A DNA stretch of 7,435 nt, taken from Candidatus Buchananbacteria bacterium RIFCSPLOWO2_02_FULL_46_11b (lineage in GTDB: Bacteria; Patescibacteriota; Patescibacteriia; Buchananbacterales; UBA6539). Positions 6,641 to 7,435 of this stretch are shown in pieces. The first letter of the stretch is position 1; every line of letters begins with the position of its first letter. The notes under the pieces are model-generated. The model was given only the letters and a program-made list of their open reading frames with translations. It searched no databases and had not been told where the DNA came from. The DNA lies in the NCBI GenBank assembly GCA_001817615.1, contig MHIR01000017.1, positions 1 through 7,435 on the forward strand, written 5' to 3'. The position numbers and the translations under genes were made by a program.

Positions 6641-6836
6641 AGTTCCTCCCCTTAAAGAGGGGAGGACAGCCCGCCTGCCTCGCCATTAACATGACAATCA
6701 ATAAAAGTATTTAGTCCTGATTTATTTGGATATATTTGAAAAGATGTGAACGGCATGGCGGGCAGGGAGGGGTTGGTTTCCCTTTTACCTTAAAATTATA
6801 ACCACCCCTGTCCCCTCCTTGAAAAGGAGGGGAACT
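6641..6836. repeat. Host B: AGTTCC/GGAACT-bounded double-hairpin element, interrupted
   Basis: The ends are AGTTCC (6641-6646) and GGAACT (6831-6836). Each arm carries its own hairpin: CCTCCCCT/AGGGGAGG at 6645-6665, and CCCCTCCTT/AAGGAGGGG at 6812-6832 with a GAA loop. Next to the centre, GGGGTTGGTT pairs imperfectly with AACCACCCC around the AT-rich middle. The right arm read inverted gives GGGGACAG followed directly by GGGTGGTT, whereas the left arm gives GGAGGACAG, then 97 foreign bases, then GAGGGGTTGGTT, locating an insertion exactly after the CAG at 6667-6669. Rest of the gene-free stretch 6590-6944: 6590-6640 is plain AT-rich sequence, and 6837-6944 is the leader of the next gene. Confidence 0.75.
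6670..6766 (+). mobile_element. 97-bp GC-capped MITE-like element, copy 2 (inserted in host B)
   Basis: It begins CCCGCCTGCCTCGCCATT (6670-6687) and ends AACGGCATGGCGGGCAGG (6749-6766). These are the same two ends as in the element at 3481-3578, in the opposite orientation, including the extra T in CTCGCC and the extra T in CCATT that make the end pairing bulged. The AT-rich core of about 61 bp is unrelated at a glance to that of copy 1, so the termini are the conserved part. There is no open frame of note. It sits in the left arm of host B with no visible target duplication. An alternative reading is that the GC caps are a separate hairpin family that recombines with different cores. Confidence 0.65.
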
Positions 6837-6860
6837 AATGACGAGTCTGAAAAAAAGAGC

Positions 6861-6933
6861 TTAGCCGATAATAAATTCTGGAACTGAAGACGAGGTTGGG
6901 AAGCGAAATTAGCCGATTGGAGAATTCGGCACT
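6861..6933 (+). repeat. Imperfect 25-bp direct repeat in the leader of the second pilin-like gene
   Basis: TTAGCCGAT occurs at 6861-6869 and 6909-6917, 48 bp apart, and both copies continue to a similarly placed GG.ACT about 19 bp on. The second copy also forms a small hairpin, GCCGATT (6912-6918) with AATTCGGC (6923-6930), presenting GGAG in its loop, 22 nt before the ATG at 6945. That is too far for a standard Shine-Dalgarno. Could be an operator or a decayed duplication. Confidence 0.4.
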
Positions 6934-6944
6934 TAATTATAAGC

Positions 6945-7435
6945 ATGAAAAAAATAATAAAAACAAAAAAATTATTTTTACCGGTATTGCTGTTAGCCGT
7001 ACTTGCCGGTTTTTTGATTGCCCCGGCGGTTTTGGCCGCGACGGTGGGTTTGGAATACGGCACTTATACGGGCTTGGGCACGAGCGATTTGCGGGTCAGC
7101 GTGATGCGGATTGTCCAGTATGTTTTGGGCTTTTTAGGCATTCTGGCCGTGGTTATTATCCTTTACGGCGGATTTGTCTGGCTTACTTCCGCGGGCAGTG
7201 AAGAAAAAATCGCCGCCGCCAAAAAAATATTAATTAACGCCGTCATCGGGCTGGTGATCATCTTTTTGTCTTTCGCGATCGCCAGCTTTATCATTAATCA
7301 ATTAATTAGCGCCACCGGCGCGGGGCCGGGGAGCCAGGCTTGCGTTCCGAATGAATGCGCCGGCTGCTATTCGCGCTGCAACGATACCGGGTCGGGCAGA
7401 GTCTATGATGCCAGTTGCGGCGGACCAGGCTGTTC
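6945..7435 (+). CDS. Second pilin-like (T4SS_pilin-type) protein, 3' partial
   Basis: Paralogue of the 957-aa protein upstream; the frame stays open to the window end (163 codons plus 2 bases). It starts with a Lys-rich N-terminus (MKKIIKTKK) and a signal peptide whose likely cleavage is after VLA-A near residue 32. It then shows GLEYGTYTGLGTSDLRV, one helix, the loop TSAGSEEKIAAAKK, a second helix, and a short GAGPGS linker leading into a Cys-rich ectodomain start (CVPNECAGCYSRC). By hand alignment the segment from GLxYGTYTGLG through the second helix is identical at about 52 of 83 positions to the upstream protein. After the linker the two diverge: here Cys-rich sequence, there Ig-like. No good Shine-Dalgarno lies before the ATG at 6945, but the signal peptide and paralogue alignment support this start. 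Total length and further domains cannot be seen. Confidence 0.88.
   Translation, partial: MKKIIKTKKLFLPVLLLAVLAGFLIAPAVLAATVGLEYGTYTGLGTSDLRVSVMRIVQYVLGFLGILAVVIILYGGFVWLTSAGSEEKIAAAKKILINAVIGLVIIFLSFAIASFIINQLISATGAGPGSQACVPNECAGCYSRCNDTGSGRVYDASCGGPGC

Noticed and set aside
6645..6665. Rho-independent terminator for the 957-aa gene
   Set aside because: The hairpin is strong but no T-run follows; it is better explained as one arm of the host B repeat, though it might still slow transcription.
6324..6689. 121-codon open frame overlapping the end of the 957-aa gene
   Set aside because: Different frame inside a confident gene, low-complexity Arg/Pro-rich translation, and it runs through both intergenic repeats; a compositional shadow.
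6587..6689. Frameshift or premature stop truncating the 957-aa protein
   Set aside because: The region after the TAG shows no continuation of Cys-rich sequence in any frame, and the tail ends plausibly; a natural C-terminus is simpler.
6896..7201. 101-codon open frame overlapping the second pilin-like gene
   Set aside because: Out of frame with the strongly conserved pilin-like head; no domain or signal supports it.

Overview
The window reads like a fragment of a Patescibacteria (CPR, Parcubacteria-type) genome. The grounds are: two tandem genes for secreted proteins with a two-helix T4SS-pilin-like head, one of them carrying Ig-like and Cys-rich modules; a 7TM-GAF histidine kinase of the 'NHQLNTP' type next to a receiver-only regulator; weak or absent Shine-Dalgarno sites on several genes; and compact genes separated by palindromic intergenic repeats. 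The assignment rests on family knowledge and recognition, not on a marker-gene tree. All genes lie on the + strand and use the standard code (TGA is a real stop).

Layout. 1-1767: histidine kinase, cut at its 5' end by the window edge. 1779-2246: single-domain response regulator, 11 bp downstream and probably its partner. 2247-2380: promoter and leader of the next gene, with a 22-bp direct repeat. 2381-2623: ribosomal protein bS21 (rpsU). 2624-2913: a palindromic array of GCGGAT/GCAGAT hexamers with 10-12-10 bp spacing. 2914-3369: YqeY-family protein. 3370-3715: an inverted-repeat element (host A) split by a 98-bp GC-capped element, then the leader of the next gene. 3716-6589: a 957-aa secreted or membrane-anchored pilin-like/Ig-like/Cys-rich protein. 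6590-6944: a second, unrelated inverted-repeat element (host B), split by a 97-bp copy of the same GC-capped element in opposite orientation, then a leader with a direct repeat. 6945-7435: a second pilin-like gene, running off the window.

How the parts relate. The kinase and regulator form a signalling pair with no DNA-binding output visible here, so the output is probably protein-protein. bS21 and YqeY are translation-associated. The two pilin-like proteins share about 52 of 83 residues across their membrane domain and look like duplicated components of a cell-surface structure or secretion apparatus.

The most unusual signal is non-coding. Two roughly 97-bp elements share their termini, including the same asymmetric bulges, but have divergent AT-rich cores. 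Each interrupts a different palindromic repeat. In both cases the intact opposite arm of the host repeat shows that the insertion is clean, with no obvious target duplication. This points to a small mobile element that nests inside other intergenic repeats.
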